A stretch of 64,000 nucleotides of DNA from Tetrapyrgos nigripes (Eukaryota; Basidiomycota; Agaricomycetes; Agaricales; Campanellaceae), in assembly GCA_013368315.1 (NCBI GenBank), contig JAACJM010000188.1, positions 103,348 through 167,347 on the forward strand, read 5' to 3'. Made by a program: the position numbers and the translations under genes. Within the stretch, counting starts at the first letter, position 1; every line of letters begins with the position of its first letter. The notes below the pieces were generated by a model that was not told where the DNA came from, did no database searches, and saw only the letters and a program-made list of their open reading frames with translations. Shown one piece after another: positions 22,338 to 34,397 of this stretch.

Positions 22338-23543
22338 ATGCTCTCAGATATGACTAGGATTCATCATATCTGGGCTGAATCGTCCTCAGTAGATGACATC
22401 ATGCAAGCTGCACTTGAATGTGAGCGTAGCTCAGAAGCTGATAAATATTATCAGCGTGCCAAAGAAAATATCAAGCGAGCTAAAAAGCGTCGCTCGCGTT
22501 CACGTTCAAAGGAACGTAAATCTAACGCTAAGGACCAACATCGAAACAGATCTCGTTCGGCATCGCCTAGACGTCTCCAGGTTGTGGATAGACGACGATA
22601 TAGTGTCAAACCATACTCTAGTATGAATCAAAACGGCAACAATTGGCGTAAGAAATCAGATTCGAGTCCTAACAATGCCAATCTCCCTACCGGACCAAGA
22701 AACTCACGCAACGAGACTCAATCCCCACAACAGCGTCCTGATAAAAAGAATGAATTCAAACCAAATAATCGCTTTTATCTGATGGATACTAAGGGGAAAG
22801 TATCCCCTCGCATGTATCGTATCGAGGAGATACAAGAACAACTGCCGGCAGAGAATCAGTCTAACCGGGATGAAGAGAATGCTTCATCTGATAAAGGCGC
22901 TTCACATGAACCTGATCCTTGGGGAGGCTCACAGTGGTCAAGTGATGCAGCTGACGAGGACTATATTAACGAAAATAGTCAAGAGTCGGATGCCTCTGAA
23001 CGCATAGTATTCATGCGTGAAAATGACTCACATTCGGATACGCAAAGTTCCAAATATAATGAGAACATACCAACGTTTGCAGGTATGCGCGAAGTAACTC
23101 CGCATGCTTCGGATGATGAAATCGAAATACCTGACCTAGAGTCAGTCGCATCCTCCACGGATTATGAGTCTGATTGTTCAGACAATGAACAAAATAATCC
23201 TGAGGACATAGAGATCCTCGATTTCGGAGAATACCTTCGTTCAATGAGTACATTGGATACTCAAGGTTTCCAAGCTCACCTGAAACCTAAATTCTCGAAA
23301 GCCCCCCGTACAGGGATGCGTCCTCATCGTACTAATGAGGAAAACCGATGCTTGTCTGCATTTGTTGAGTTCAACGGCCTTCAAGCATTCACACTATTCG
23401 ATAGCGGCAGTACTGCCGATGCGATCAGCCCAGACTTTGCACGAAATGCAAAATTGAAAATTTATCAACTCGAAAACCCTATAACTCTAATGCCCAAGGG
23501 AGGGGGCCACAATGGCCATTGTGCCACTCGTATCACATCGTAG
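22338..23543 (+). pseudogene. Retroelement Gag-protease fragment, 3' truncated
   Basis: One open frame from ATG 22338. The N-terminal 80 residues (MLSDMTRIHHIWAESSSVDD) look like the C-terminal part of a Gag. A highly basic Arg/Ser stretch (RAKKRRSRSRSKER) and a long acidic linker follow. Then comes a retropepsin-like strand pair with the catalytic motif LFDSGSTADAISPDFA (D-S-G at about 23400), typical of Ty3/Gypsy-type elements, where a dimer cleaves the polyprotein. No CCHC zinc knuckle is visible. From 23508 the frame runs into the palindromic CACAATGGCCATTGTG sequence and ends in unrelated residues. Reverse transcriptase, RNase H and integrase are absent, so the element is cut here. No LTR identified upstream. 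Confidence 0.7.
23508..23523. repeat. CACAATGGCCATTGTG palindrome, copy B
   Basis: The perfect 16-bp palindrome occurs exactly where the Gag-protease reading frame loses similarity. Its flanks differ from copies A and C beyond a base or two. Confidence 0.7.
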
Positions 23544-23960
23544 CGTCCACGACGCTACACAAGTGATCCAAGTGCATATACATGTCTTCATGGTACACAA
23601 ACCACTCGCACAGCGTCCGCGACGCTGTGCGAGTGATCCAAGTGACATGTATGAACCAGCTGTGCAGCATTGTGGACGCTACGTACCTCTAGTAACCCTA
23701 AGAAATACGTGCCTAATGAGAGCTCTGGTAGTGCTAGCGTCCTGGACGCTGCGCAAACACAGTACATGTGTGCAATCTCTGCCCCTATGGTTCAACGTGT
23801 ATATGAGATCATACACAGAAAATAATGTACTAAGACCATATACATAGCGTCCTGGACGCTGTGCAAACTCAGTATGTGTGTATGATCTCTGTCCCTACAG
23901 TTCAATATGTATATAAGATTGTACACATAAAAGAATGTACTAATACCATATACCTAGCAT
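23524..23960. repeat. GCGTC/GACGC hairpin repeat region
   Basis: Contains TAGCGTC-CAC-GACGCTA, ACAGCGTC-CGC-GACGCTGT and AGCGTC-CTG-GACGCT, spaced by roughly 50-130 bp of similar text (gtgtatatgagatcatacac-like). Same hairpin arms as the 8390-9625 array but different linkers. Confidence 0.7.
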
Positions 23961-23984
23961 CCTGTACAACTTAGTCGGAATACA

Positions 23985-25735
23985 CTGTATGTAGATAATT
24001 ATACAAAACCGAAAAACGCGAAAAACGATCATATCGACAGCGGACATCACCAACGTGTTCGTAGGGTCGAATAACCCTAGAAAAAAATCTGGGATGATGA
24101 AAATCGGGGCAGGGGGTGAGCAGAGGTGGAGGTGGTAGGGGGGAGGAGGACTGGGTAGCCACATTCACGAAACGGGGTGTTGCACAGCATTACAGTTGGG
24201 ACCAATGGACTCTTGGGATTGGATAATGTAGGTTCGGGGTAATAGAACGATATAGGTGGAGAAATGATCGTGGGGGAGGGTTGATTAAAGTAGGAGGAGA
24301 GGGTGGTTGGCGGTTGACGGAATGTTGACGGAATGAGATAAGTGAGGGGTGCTATGGAATCGATTTTGTGAGGAAAACATGAATATATAAAAACAAAAGC
24401 GAACGCACTTGGTGTTCAAAAGTTATAGCCTATACAACACCCAAAAACGCGAAAATCGGCCATATCGGCAGCGGACAACATGCAAAGGCTTCGAAAACAT
24501 CACCAAAGTGTTCGGAGGGCTGAATAACCCTGTAAATGAGTCTGGGATGAAGAGATTTGGAGCAGAGGATGAGGAGGAGTTGAGTTGACAAGGAGAGGAG
24601 GAGCGTGTATCCATATTGACAGCGGACGACGTGCAAAGGCTTCGAAAACATGACAAACGTGTTCGCAGGGTTGAATACCCCTAGAAAAGAGTCCGTGATG
24701 AGGAAAATCGAGCCAGGGGATGAGGAGGAGTGGAGGTGGTAAGGAGGAGGAGGACCGGGTAGCCATATTCACAAAACGGAGTGTTGCACAGCGTTACTGT
24801 TGGGACCATTAGACTCCCGGGATTGGATAACGTAGGTTTGGGGCAAGAGAACTTAGTAGGTGGAGAAATGATCGTGGGGGAGGGTTTATTAAAGTAGGAG
24901 GAGAGGCGGTTGGCGGTTGACAGAATGTTGACGGAATGAGACAAGTGAGGGGTGCTATTGGATCGATTTGATGAGGAGAAGACGACTATAATAAAATCAA
25001 AGCCCACGCACCTTGCGGTCCAAAGTTATGACCCATCCAAATCCCAAAACCACCAAACAGACCATATCCAATCCGGACGACTTTCGACGGCTTCAAAGAC
25101 ATCACCATCGAATTCAGAGGGTTAAATAACCCTAGAACCGAGTCAGGAATGAAGAAATATGAGCGGGAGATTGCGGAGGAGTGGAGGTGGTAAGGGGTAG
25201 GAGGAGAAGGTATACATAGTTAACAGATATGGCATCGGAGGTCTTCAGAGTAGACTCCACTGAATTCTAGCTGTCCTAGGAGGGAAATATGGGCGCATGG
25301 AGGGACATAGGCGGAGAAATGGGGGTGGTAGAGGGAGTATTAGACGGGGAGGAGAGGCGGATGGCAGTTAGTGAAATGTCAAGGGAATTGGCTAAGTCTT
25401 GGGTGCTATGGGATCGATTTGATGAGCTGAATGCGAATATTAAAAGATCCAAGCAAACATACCTCGCGTTCCAAAGTTACAGCTAATTCAACAATCTCAA
25501 AACACGAAAATAGGCCATATCAAATCCGGACAACTTCCGGAGGCTTCGAAAACATTACCATCGTATTCTTAGGGTCAAATAACCCTAGAATCAAGTCCTA
25601 GAGGACGATATTTCAGCGGGAGGGTGAGGAGGAGTTCATTTGGATTTTGGTATGAGGAGGAGTAGGGCGGGTGGGTCCACAGGGACAACGGGTGTGATTG
25701 AGGATTTGAGAGTGGTTTAACCAAATTATAAAGAC
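23985..25735. repeat. Diverged tandem repeats of about 0.45-0.6 kb
   Basis: At least four copies start near 23995, 24425, 25015 and 25480 with caaaacgcgaaaa, catatcg and gcggacaac text. Each continues with cttcgaaaacatcacca, aataaccctagaa and a GAGGAGGA-rich tract. Open frames in this part are fortuitous. Confidence 0.7.
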
Positions 25736-25736
25736 C

Positions 25737-27318
25737 CTAAAATGAAGTATTACATCCAGGCAGAGGGAACAGTGGAGAGGAAAGACTCACAAATGAAGGC
25801 GTTGTGGTGGTTAAGTAGAAAGAAAGGTCAATGATGTCATCAACGCCGTGAGCATTAACGACAGTGAACAAGTTGTACTGCATGAATGACTTGGTCGGGA
25901 CATGGATGCATCCACATTGTACTACTAAGGTGGAATGTAGATGGATGCACGTTGAGACCGAGTCTATGTATAGCATCCTGAGCGCATAGTCGATTGTCAC
26001 TCGGGGCTGTATTCAGTCGGTTAGCTATAAAATTGGGTGGTGCGTCACATGTCAACATTGGATGTTGAACTCGGACTTCTTTCACCTTCTACCCATCATT
26101 GTGACCGCTGGTCTCTTTTCTTTCTTTACCCTACGTCAACCCGCAGGATCTGGATACAGGATTCTGTGCATGGGACTTGATCACCCCATATGCAGAATCC
26201 TGTATTCAGATGCGTTCGTGGGTTGGCCCTTGCGGCTCCTCGGAGCTAAGTAATGGGGCGGGAGCTATCATATCGTCGCCAGCTGGCTTAACGCATCGTA
26301 GCTCCTAAATCCCATTCAACATAGAGTTTTGAAAAGTTCATCAGAAGGGTTTCGAGGTGAGCTTTTGCTTTCCTTTGACCAGCTTCGTCTGACGTTCTGC
26401 AGGGATGGTGTTCTTACACAGTATACTTGCGTATGAAAAGCGAGTGGCCAAGGTTCGAGTTTAAAGAAAAGGTGTGTAGTCCTTTTGTCTTGTTCGGTAC
26501 CAAACCACTCATCACACGTCCTTAGTCGTCTTTTTTGCTATGTTACTCTCCCTTTAAGAACATCGCTACCGTGAACTACGCTAGACATTACATTTTCTTT
26601 GTCCATTTATTATAGGACCTTTTAGGTTGTGTTTGGTCCCGCCTCCGCTGTCAAAGTGAGTCCGCTGGTTCTTCGCTACCTGATATTGGTGTCTTACTGC
26701 TTCCTCAGGCTCCATCACACTCTGACCACGACATTTGCAGAGGGGCTTTAACGTGCTTCAGGTGTAATGTCTTCAGATTTTTTACGTGGTTTAGTGGTTC
26801 TGACATCTCTCCAGGATCTGATACATACAATGAATCATGCTCGCTGTTCCTGTATCTCTACTCTACATACTTGTTTTCAACATCTTCCCTGGCGGCCGCC
26901 TCTCGTTCTTTCTCTAGTACCTATTGCATCATACTGTTCCCGTTTTCTGTGCGTTTGTTCTTGACTTGATGTGGTCATTTACGTTGTAGACAATATCTTG
27001 TAGCCATAAGTATTTAATTATGGACTTGGTTGAGAATTTTTGCATGTAGCAAGCTAAACTTTTTTGCTCGTCAGCTGCCTCAACCCTAGTGTAGGGTCAA
27101 GACCACTTATGTAATGTTATAAACCTGTCGCAGCCAAACCAATACCTTGTTTCAGAGACGTCTCACTGTAGCAACATGCATACGACCCTGCCTGGCCACA
27201 GTTTCCTCGTCAATGCATTTCCCGCCTCTGCTCGCGTCGATGCGTCTCTCCCCCTCACCGTAGTCTCACGGTCATTCTGGCAGCGTCTGAACTTGCCGCA
27301 GTCGTCTCTAATTTCCCA
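25737..27318. other. No gene identified
   Basis: A minus-strand stretch at 25737-26085 has some coding-like peptide (MQYNLFTVVNAHGVDDIIDL) but two frames compete and no start or splice model holds. 26100-27318 shows pyrimidine-rich, intron-like text and no gene. Confidence 0.4.
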
Positions 27319-27320
27319 GT

Positions 27321-28406
27321 TATGAGAGCACTACTAAGCATACCAACTTTGCCAAGTTCCATGAGGGCTTTGGCAAGAACCTCAAGCTCGGTATCCACCA
27401 GGATGCTCAGAACCGAAGCAAGTTGGCTGAGTTCTGGCGCTTCTACTTGACAAAGGCTACTGACGAGCAGACCTCCCTCAAGGGTATGTATCCCTTTCTT
27501 CTTATTATTGATTCACTGTTGACGCGTCGTTGTTAGACTACATCACTCGGATGCCCGAAATCCAAAAGTCGATCTACTACTTGACCGGCGAGTCTCTTGC
27601 TGCCGTCCACGACTCACCCTTCCTCGAGGTTCTCAAGAAGAAGGGCTTCGAGGTCCTCCTTCTTGTTGATCCTATCGATGAGTACGCCATCACTCAACTC
27701 AAGGAGTTTGATGGCAAGAAACTTGTCTGTGTCTAGAAGGAAGGCCTCGAGCTTGAGGAGACGGAGGATGAGAAGAAGGCTCGTGAAGCTGAGGAGGCTG
27801 AGTTCAAGGAACTCTGCACAGTCGTCAAGGAGGCCCTCGGAGACAAGGTTGAGAAGGTCGTCGTCCCCAACCGTATCACTGACTCGCCTTGCGTCCTTGT
27901 TACTGGCCAGTTCGGTTGGTCTTCCAATATGGTATGTTGTTCATTACGTTTAGTTCTTTGGTTCGTATTCTGATTGCCTTTTGCCCTTCGGTTTGTTAGG
28001 AGCGTATCATGAAGGCACAAGCTCTCCGTGACTCCTCGATGTCATCTCACATGGCATCAAAGAAGACCCTCGAGCTTAACCCTCGTAACCCCATCGTCAA
28101 GGAGCTTAAGCGCAAGGTTGCTGAGGACAAGGCTGACAAGTCTGTCCGTGACCTCACCTACCTCTTGTTCGAGACTGGTAAGTTTTCTTTCTCCCACTAC
28201 TCTTCATTTGACTCACCTCCTCTTCAACAGCTCTCCTCACCTCCGGTTTCACCCTTGACGAGCCCACTTCATTTGCTAAGCGTATCCACCGTATGATCTC
28301 CCTCGGTCTCGACGTCGACGAAGAGGAGGAAGACGCACCCGCCATCACTGAGGCTCCTGCTTCTTCAGAAGCCGCTCTCACCTCTGCCATGGAGGAGATC
28401 GACTAG
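27321..28406 (+). pseudogene. HSP90 pseudogene, C-terminal half
   Basis: Fragment of the HSP90 chaperone, an ATP-dependent dimeric cytosolic chaperone. Exons: about 27321-27483, 27537-27931, about 28001-28175 and about 28229-28406, with GT-AG introns kept, so it is not a retrocopy. Conserved family peptides are clear: [87 protein letters not shown]. It ends MEEID where the family has MEEVD, the TPR cochaperone anchor. An in-frame TAG at 27734-27736 (after KKLVCV) interrupts it; the frame continues at once with [10 protein letters not shown]. The N-terminal ATPase domain and part of the middle domain are missing. Upstream sequence shows no HSP90 similarity. It is a partial segmental copy of a functional gene elsewhere. 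Confidence 0.9.
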
Positions 28407-28809
28407 ATCATGATGCGTTGTGTGATAGAAGGCTAAAAAAACCTTGTGTATTCTCTTGCTGTTTCTTTGTTTGCTCTGGTCACACTGTGTTTTTTGTAGA
28501 TATCTTTACGTTCGCTACCATTGTAATTACTACTTACTCTGCATACCATAGTTAGGTAGAAAAGGCGCCAAATCTAACTGTATCATATTGTCTTTTATTT
28601 TGTCTTGCTGCGAGTGTGAATAAGTGTATGGCCTGGGCTCGGTAAAATAGGCGTATTTTTATTCACAGCATAGTAGAAATGGTTGTTTACTGTTTCAATG
28701 CTCTGATGGATTCGGAGTTGCTTCGATTGGTTGCCCCAGCTGTCAAAACATGGTCGAGTCCTCAAAGAACCAAACTTGATCGTGGAGGCCAGATCAGGAC
28801 TCTGGAAGT

Positions 28810-29600
28810 CGATGCAGAGAATTTTGTGAGCAGCGAGATGAGGAATTCCTAGGGAAGGAGAACTTGGCGAAGGAGTTGAGGATTGTGAGAGAGGAAATAG
28901 ATGGCTTGAAGAAGGAAAAGGAGACTCTAAAGGTGGAATTGGAATGTATGGAGGAGAAGAACGACAGCTCAAATGAGCAGGTGAGTCGTCGATCTTATAT
29001 CTGACGTATCTCATCATTGGTTCAACCGTTCAAGGAGGTACGGAATACATGCAGCACCCCTATCACGTCTGACAACGAAACCTTCACTCCTTCAAGTGGA
29101 GATGTCTCCCATCCAATGTCTCAAGATGCTTCTGCATCCTGTGATGCAACTCCTTTCTCATATACACGACCAGATCCCGATACTCTCTCATATTCCCAAC
29201 CAACGATCATCTTCCGTCTTGAAACCTTACTGCACCAAAAGGATACTCTCCTCCAAGAGCAACACGCGGAGCATCTCACCACAGTCCGACACTTCCAGAA
29301 TGAGTTCGACGCCCAGATCTCAACATGCCGCGATCTCCTTGATGGACAACACTCCAGAATTGCTATATTGCAGATTGGAACAGGAACGTCAACACGCGGA
29401 TTTGCAAGGCGCGAGCACAAAAGCACGATTGATACTCTTTGAGACAGCTGAAGTAGGATCTGGCGAAGCAGAAGATGAAGACGGAGAAGTTGGAGGAGGA
29501 GAAACGGGCGATGAAGCAAGATGTTGTGGAATTGAGGAGTAAACCCGAGCTCGAGGATGCTATCATTTGTAGGATCCAGATTTTGTAGGAGGAATCAAGG
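28810..29600 (+). pseudogene. Decayed coiled-coil protein gene
   Basis: An exon ending at the donor near 28980 encodes Leu/Glu/Lys heptads (LRIVREEIDGLKKEKETLKV). A 50-nt intron and an acceptor at about 29030 lead to EVRNTCSTPITSDNETFTPS and then a second coiled coil (LETLLHQKDTLLQEQHAEHL). The frame breaks near 29380-29440. Another frame continues as TLRQLK, stop, DLAKQKMKTEKLEEEKRAMK, and there is a further stop near 29578. Two or more lesions make it a pseudogene. Family unknown; the protein was probably a structural or cytoskeletal-type coiled coil. Confidence 0.55.
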
Positions 29601-29609
29601 AGAATGTTG

Positions 29610-30129
29610 ATTATATTTGCTCTTGCGTTTTCGAAGTTTAAGCGAGAGATATTGAAGTGAGATGAGATGGGATCAGGAGGGTTGAGGCGAAGTTTGAACA
29701 AGTTTGAAGCAGGAATAAAGATCGTCTAGGGAAACCTTAGGTGAAGGTAACGATGGGTATCACAGCTTCTCGTAAAGGCGCTAGAAGGCACCTGGGGATG
29801 AGCTTGCTTCCAGGATGCGATCCCTCATAGCAGATTGTAGATGTCGGAAAGCACGACCCCGACTATTAGACCTGTTATACGCATCTGCTTTCTCGTGTGG
29901 ACGGATTTCCAAGAACGTTGATGCTACCCATCACGTTGCCTCCCGGACCCCGGCGTATCAGTATTTGGTCCTAGCCCGGGTAATCCTCCTCCTCCTCCAA
30001 GCCCAGGCTTTGAGTTCAAGCCTGGCCTGCACATCACTAGTTTTAATATTTCCTTTTATTCTTGAGCTTTATGAAAACTGCTGTAATCCTAAATAATTTA
30101 ATAAAACTACCTTAACTACATTCCATAGT
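29610..30129. other. No gene identified
   Basis: About 0.5 kb between the decayed coiled-coil gene and the stop of the dioxygenase-like gene. Nothing recognisable. Confidence 0.45.
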
Positions 30130-32075
30130 CTAGAGGTTTATTCTGTCATTAGACAGTACCAGATCCACATTTGCACTGCTCTTGAGCACACTGGCTCTAT
30201 TTCCATCCCTTTTCCTCACAACAAGACCAATGCCCTTGGAAATCCCTCCATTTTTTACCACTTCCTCTTGTGGCATGACTGTACCATGCAGATCCCATCC
30301 TCCAAACCACCAGAGGCTACCTATGGTGTTCTCAATTATAATTCCCCACTTTGTGAATCCAAACCCAAAGTTTTGAGGAGCAGTGTTCTTATGCGTCTGT
30401 ATCACGATCGTCCATGTAAGGTCTTCGTCTTCATGCTGAGGAGCTGCATAGTTCTTGCAGTAATAAGCAGTGACACCATCTGTACCCAACAGATCCGTGT
30501 TCATGAGATCACTAGTGGCCTTGATGTGCTTCCGGGCTTCCTTGCTAGTGTCCTTGAGAACATCCAATATTGTTGTTGACACCAATCCCATCTCCATGAA
30601 ATCTGCAATTGACTTCTCAAACTCTGCAGCATGAATGGCAGATGATCGATGAGGTCCATAGGTATCTCCTGGACGACCACCTGCTGGCATTCTAGATCCT
30701 GCAGCTATCATTAACCCACCAGTGACTTGGCGAGTGTGGCTTCGTTTGACAGCATGCTGGCTGTGTGCCTCCAAGATCCTATCAACATGTGCGCAAAGCA
30801 TTGTCAGATGGCTTGCTGAAAATGCGTCAAACCGTATGCCTCCCACTGCCTCGCCTGCATTGTTGACAAAAGTAGTAACATCCCTCCCACAGCGTTCAAA
30901 AACTAGAGGTCTGGCACGAATGACCCTGAACTTCTCCCTCTCCACAAGACGTTTGACATCCTCTACTGTCATGTGGGTTCCTCTGAGCTCGTGGAGGAGT
31001 GTGTCTGTGACTGATGAAACTGTGACTTCACGATGACACTTGTCGTCCTCTGACTTTTCATCCCGACAACGACAGTTATAGCCTCTATGCAAGTCCTCTC
31101 TGAACCCCTTTCTCTTCTTCTTTATCTCCAACGTCTCTTCCACAACACATCGAAACTGACTGGAGAATAAGTTGGAATCCCTCTTGAACGCCTGAGAAGC
31201 CAGGTATACTGACAAGTTGCGGAAAAGGTGAGGAACATGAAGGAATGGCTTTATTTCCTCGCAGAAGGATGGGTTGCGTTGCATTTCTGGTATGATTACC
31301 ATATTGATGCAGTGTACAAACGCTTCCTGGTCAAAGAGAAGAAAAGCGAGGTGTGGACGTGCAATGACTGGTAGAGATCGATCCAGAATTCCCAAAAAGG
31401 TGTGCATGGAATTGAAGCCTGACAGGGTGGTAGTTTGGTCCTCTGGCTCCAGTGGAAACTTTGGTAGCCCTGGCTCTTCATCGGCATCTAGAAACCATCT
31501 TTGCACCATAAAGCCTAGGCTCTCCTTCCACCTGTAGCGTTGAAATGACTCGTTATACAGTGATTTCTGTTCAATCTGCAGACCCTGGTGCAGCAATATG
31601 AGAACTACTGGTAAGAAACCATGATACTGATCGGGATTTTGAGTCATTAATGGATAACAAAGAATAAAATCTTCACCTTGAGCATCTGTCTCCAATCCCT
31701 CCTAGCATCATCTGTGAGCCCATTCTCAATGAGTCTCATTCCCCTAACACTCTCAACCAAAAGCTCTTCAACAAGAGTAAAGTCCTTACACTGTGTAAGC
31801 ACTTGCTTTACTGGTCAAATTCAAAGTGTACATACATCTGGACTCTGTTCTAGATTGACTTGGGAATATGCTCGGATCACAGAAATCCAAAAAACCACAA
31901 GGCTGGTTTTAATAGTTTCATCTCCCATGACGGTTTGGTAAAAGCTTTCGGATTTTAATGGTATCTGAGGACTTGGTTGAATGTGAAGTCGTTGACAGCG
32001 AGCTGCATGTGGGTCAAGTGCGACAGGTTCTTCTAGCAGGTCAATCTCTTCGCCGTTGTAGGGATGTTGTGCCAT
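30130..32075 (-). CDS. TET/JBP-like 2OG-Fe(II) dioxygenase-fold protein
   Basis: Three exons (minus): 32075-31836, 31790-31677, 31626-30130; introns of 45 and 50 nt; total 1851 nt, 616 aa, intact. The C-terminal domain has the double-stranded beta-helix iron site: H516-E-D518 in PQHEDEDLTW, distal H565 in WDLHGTVMP, and Arg589 (LVVRKR) at the position expected to bind 2-oxoglutarate. Between them is FGFGFTKWGIIIENTIGSLWWF, seen in shortened form here. This spacing resembles the TET/JBP-type oxygenases expanded in mushroom genomes and associated with KDZ transposons, whose relatives oxidise 5-methylcytosine or thymine in DNA. The N-terminal 400 residues are unrecognised, with a Cys-rich patch (YNCRCRDEKSEDDKCH). 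Family assignment is inference from motifs; substrate unknown. Divergent from the 229-aa gene, sharing a duplicated intergenic region. Confidence 0.6.
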
Positions 32076-32082
32076 GGTGGAG

Positions 32083-32293
32083 GGAGAGAAAGGAAGGTAT
32101 GAGATTGATCATTGATGTCTGTTGCCTTTATTGAGGTCACAGGGGTAAAGAACCACAGCTCCACACGACTCATCTTGACTGCACATGTTGAATCATGATT
32201 TGATCATGATGCACAAGGCAAAGAGAGAAAGGAAGGTATGAGATTGATCATTGATGTCTGTTGCCTTTATTGAGGTCACAGGGTAAAGAACCT
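32083..32293. repeat. Direct repeat in the divergent promoter region
   Basis: A 70-bp block starting gagagaaaggaaggtatgag and ending aggtcacaggg-taaagaacc occurs at 32085-32154 and again at 32223-32293. It lies directly upstream of the dioxygenase-like start codon, so it may duplicate a promoter segment. Confidence 0.75.
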
Positions 32294-32576
32294 GGAGACA
32301 TCATGAGGCCCACGCAAGCGGCAGGTCACAGAATTTTGTGCCCTGCCCTGCCTCAGGTCACAGAAGTCAGTGACCAGCCCTAGTTTGCGACATACTCAGG
32401 GCTCGGTAAACCAATTGAGATCAGAATAATAGATAGATATCAATAAACAAATGAAAAAGAACCTTTTTGTTGTCCAAATTCGGTAATTGGAGGGGGGGGA
32501 TAATGGCCCCAACTTCTTGTTCTACTTCCGGAAAAGATTTCAAACACAACCATCCTCGACTCTTTCCTCTACCACC

Positions 32577-33550
32577 ATGTCCGACACCTACTGTCTGCAC
32601 TGGGTGAGCCCTGCAACTCCCATTTCCGCCCCAATGACCTCTGTCGGAGGCTTCTGTGCGCCACATTCCCACCATCAATGATGGCGCCGCTAATGCCGAA
32701 TCTGCTTCTCAACAGTCAACGACCATCAGTATCAAGCTGGTCAAGGACGCGAACGGCCAGTTGGAGACACCTGAGGCTTACTGGACACGCATGTGAGCTT
32801 ATTTTCCCTGTAAAATCATACTATCATAGAACTAATGGAATCCTCATGACTTAGCTCGCTGCCGTTCAACACCAAGGCACTACTCCGGCATGTGTGTGCA
32901 ATGCTTGACCTTCAGGCCTCTCATAACGACAACCTGGAAAGGTTAAAGAGCAAGATTTTGAGCAAATGGTATGTCCATTCGATCTGATTTTTGTATTACT
33001 TGTCAAATTATAGAACTATCTATTTTCGCCGCCAGGTACCCAAACTGGATACCAGCAACAACTCAGCGGCCACCATCAAAACCACCTCGTAAACCACGTT
33101 TGGTTCGACGCCTACCTCAAACCCGTTCTGATTCCAAACCATCCTCGTCAAGGAATGATGTACAGAGTCCGCCGGCATCATCGAATTCTCAGCCACAATC
33201 ACTTCCCACACCTCGTGCCACCACCTTATCCCCTTCTGCCCCTGTTACACCTTTGCATTCAAAACCTCGCACAAAAACGAGCTCAAGCAGTTTCTCAGTG
33301 GAGTCCTGGATCTGATTTCGTGGATGTCAATGACGAAACATTACTCGAGGATCTTTCAGTTGGTCTCGAGCTCAACAATGAGACTCGAAATGACATATTC
33401 GGAGTCATCAAGGAGGATCCTGAGGATAGCGAGGAGGAGGATGGTGAAGACAATGAAGGTGCATGCTTTGGAAACACCTTTTGATCGTTGCATTTTGACT
33501 AATCCTTTGTAGGCAAAGACCATGAAAGATATCAGCACCGGTTCGTGTAG
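32577..33550 (+). CDS. 229-aa protein of unknown function, acidic C-terminus
   Basis: Six-exon model: 32577-32603, 32650-32792, 32855-32968, 33036-33243, 33299-33458, 33513-33550. Introns are 46-67 nt and the exons total 690 nt, an intact 229-aa frame. The first half is compact (TISIKLVKDANGQLETPEAY, then LERLKSKILSKW, YPNWIP). The middle is a basic Pro/Ser/Arg linker (PRKPRLVRRLPQTRS), and the end is acidic (EDPEDSEEEDGEDNEG). The layout suggests a nuclear adaptor or DNA-associated protein, but no family is recognised. It is transcribed away from the TET/JBP-like gene about 0.5 kb away. The first intron's acceptor is the least certain join. Confidence 0.6.
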
Positions 33551-33559
33551 AAGCAGATG

Positions 33560-34395
33560 CCGCTTGGCAGTCGCACCGTAGACTCAGAGGCAAGCGAGCT
33601 CAAGCCTCAGTCAATAGGTTTTTTGATGTAGGTTCCTATTTTTGAGGGTACACACCATTTAGATCATTTGGGTCGAAAGAATCTGTACATGCAATCGTAG
33701 ACTGAGATTGCTTGATACACCAAGAAGACAGGGGTCGTGTTGTCACTGACAATCGAAAGCTTCCTAGGCTTGTGACTAACCTGCCTTTGAGGAGCTCAGG
33801 TTCCTCAGAGAGTCATCTCTTGAGAATGAATTAGACTAGAGTGAGTTATCCATATTAAGAATATCATATGTTAGAGATTCCATTTAAAAACGAGAAAAGT
33901 AATTGTGCAGTGCCTATTCCTACATAGAACCCAAATCTCATGCCATCTAGCACTTTTGTGAGGTCCTGCCTAGCCAGATTTCTTGACTGTCTTGCAACGC
34001 GTTCCCAACACGAGCCAGTCGCAAAGATGACCACGCAGAGGTAAGGCCAACGAGGTGTGAGAACTATTTTCTGGAGGAAACGTACGGTGCCTCGGGCTTT
34101 ACTATCTACTTTTCCACTTCTCAATAGATTCTCAATTTTTGGTTCGGAATTGTAATAAAATATGCAAGGCTTCAATTTCATCCATCCAGATTTTTCACCT
34201 TCTCTCCAGTGTTGAAGTTAATCCCAAGATTCAGAGAAAAATGCAGATCGGAGGCCTTATATATGCAAAATTAAAAAATCCAAATGGCCAAAACTTTTCT
34301 ATAAGATATCAGTCATATATATACATACAAAAATTGGTACCAAAGGCAATGATGAAGAAGGAGATAGCTTGTTTGGTCAGCGCGATGGTGAGAAT
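33560..34395. other. No gene identified
   Basis: Open stretches on both strands at 33864-34411 lack coding character and consistent splice sites. Confidence 0.4.
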
Positions 34396-34397
34396 GG

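Noticed and set aside
31274..31537. Plus-strand frames across the dioxygenase-like gene
   Set aside because: Antisense shadows; the minus-strand gene has an intact frame and family motifs.
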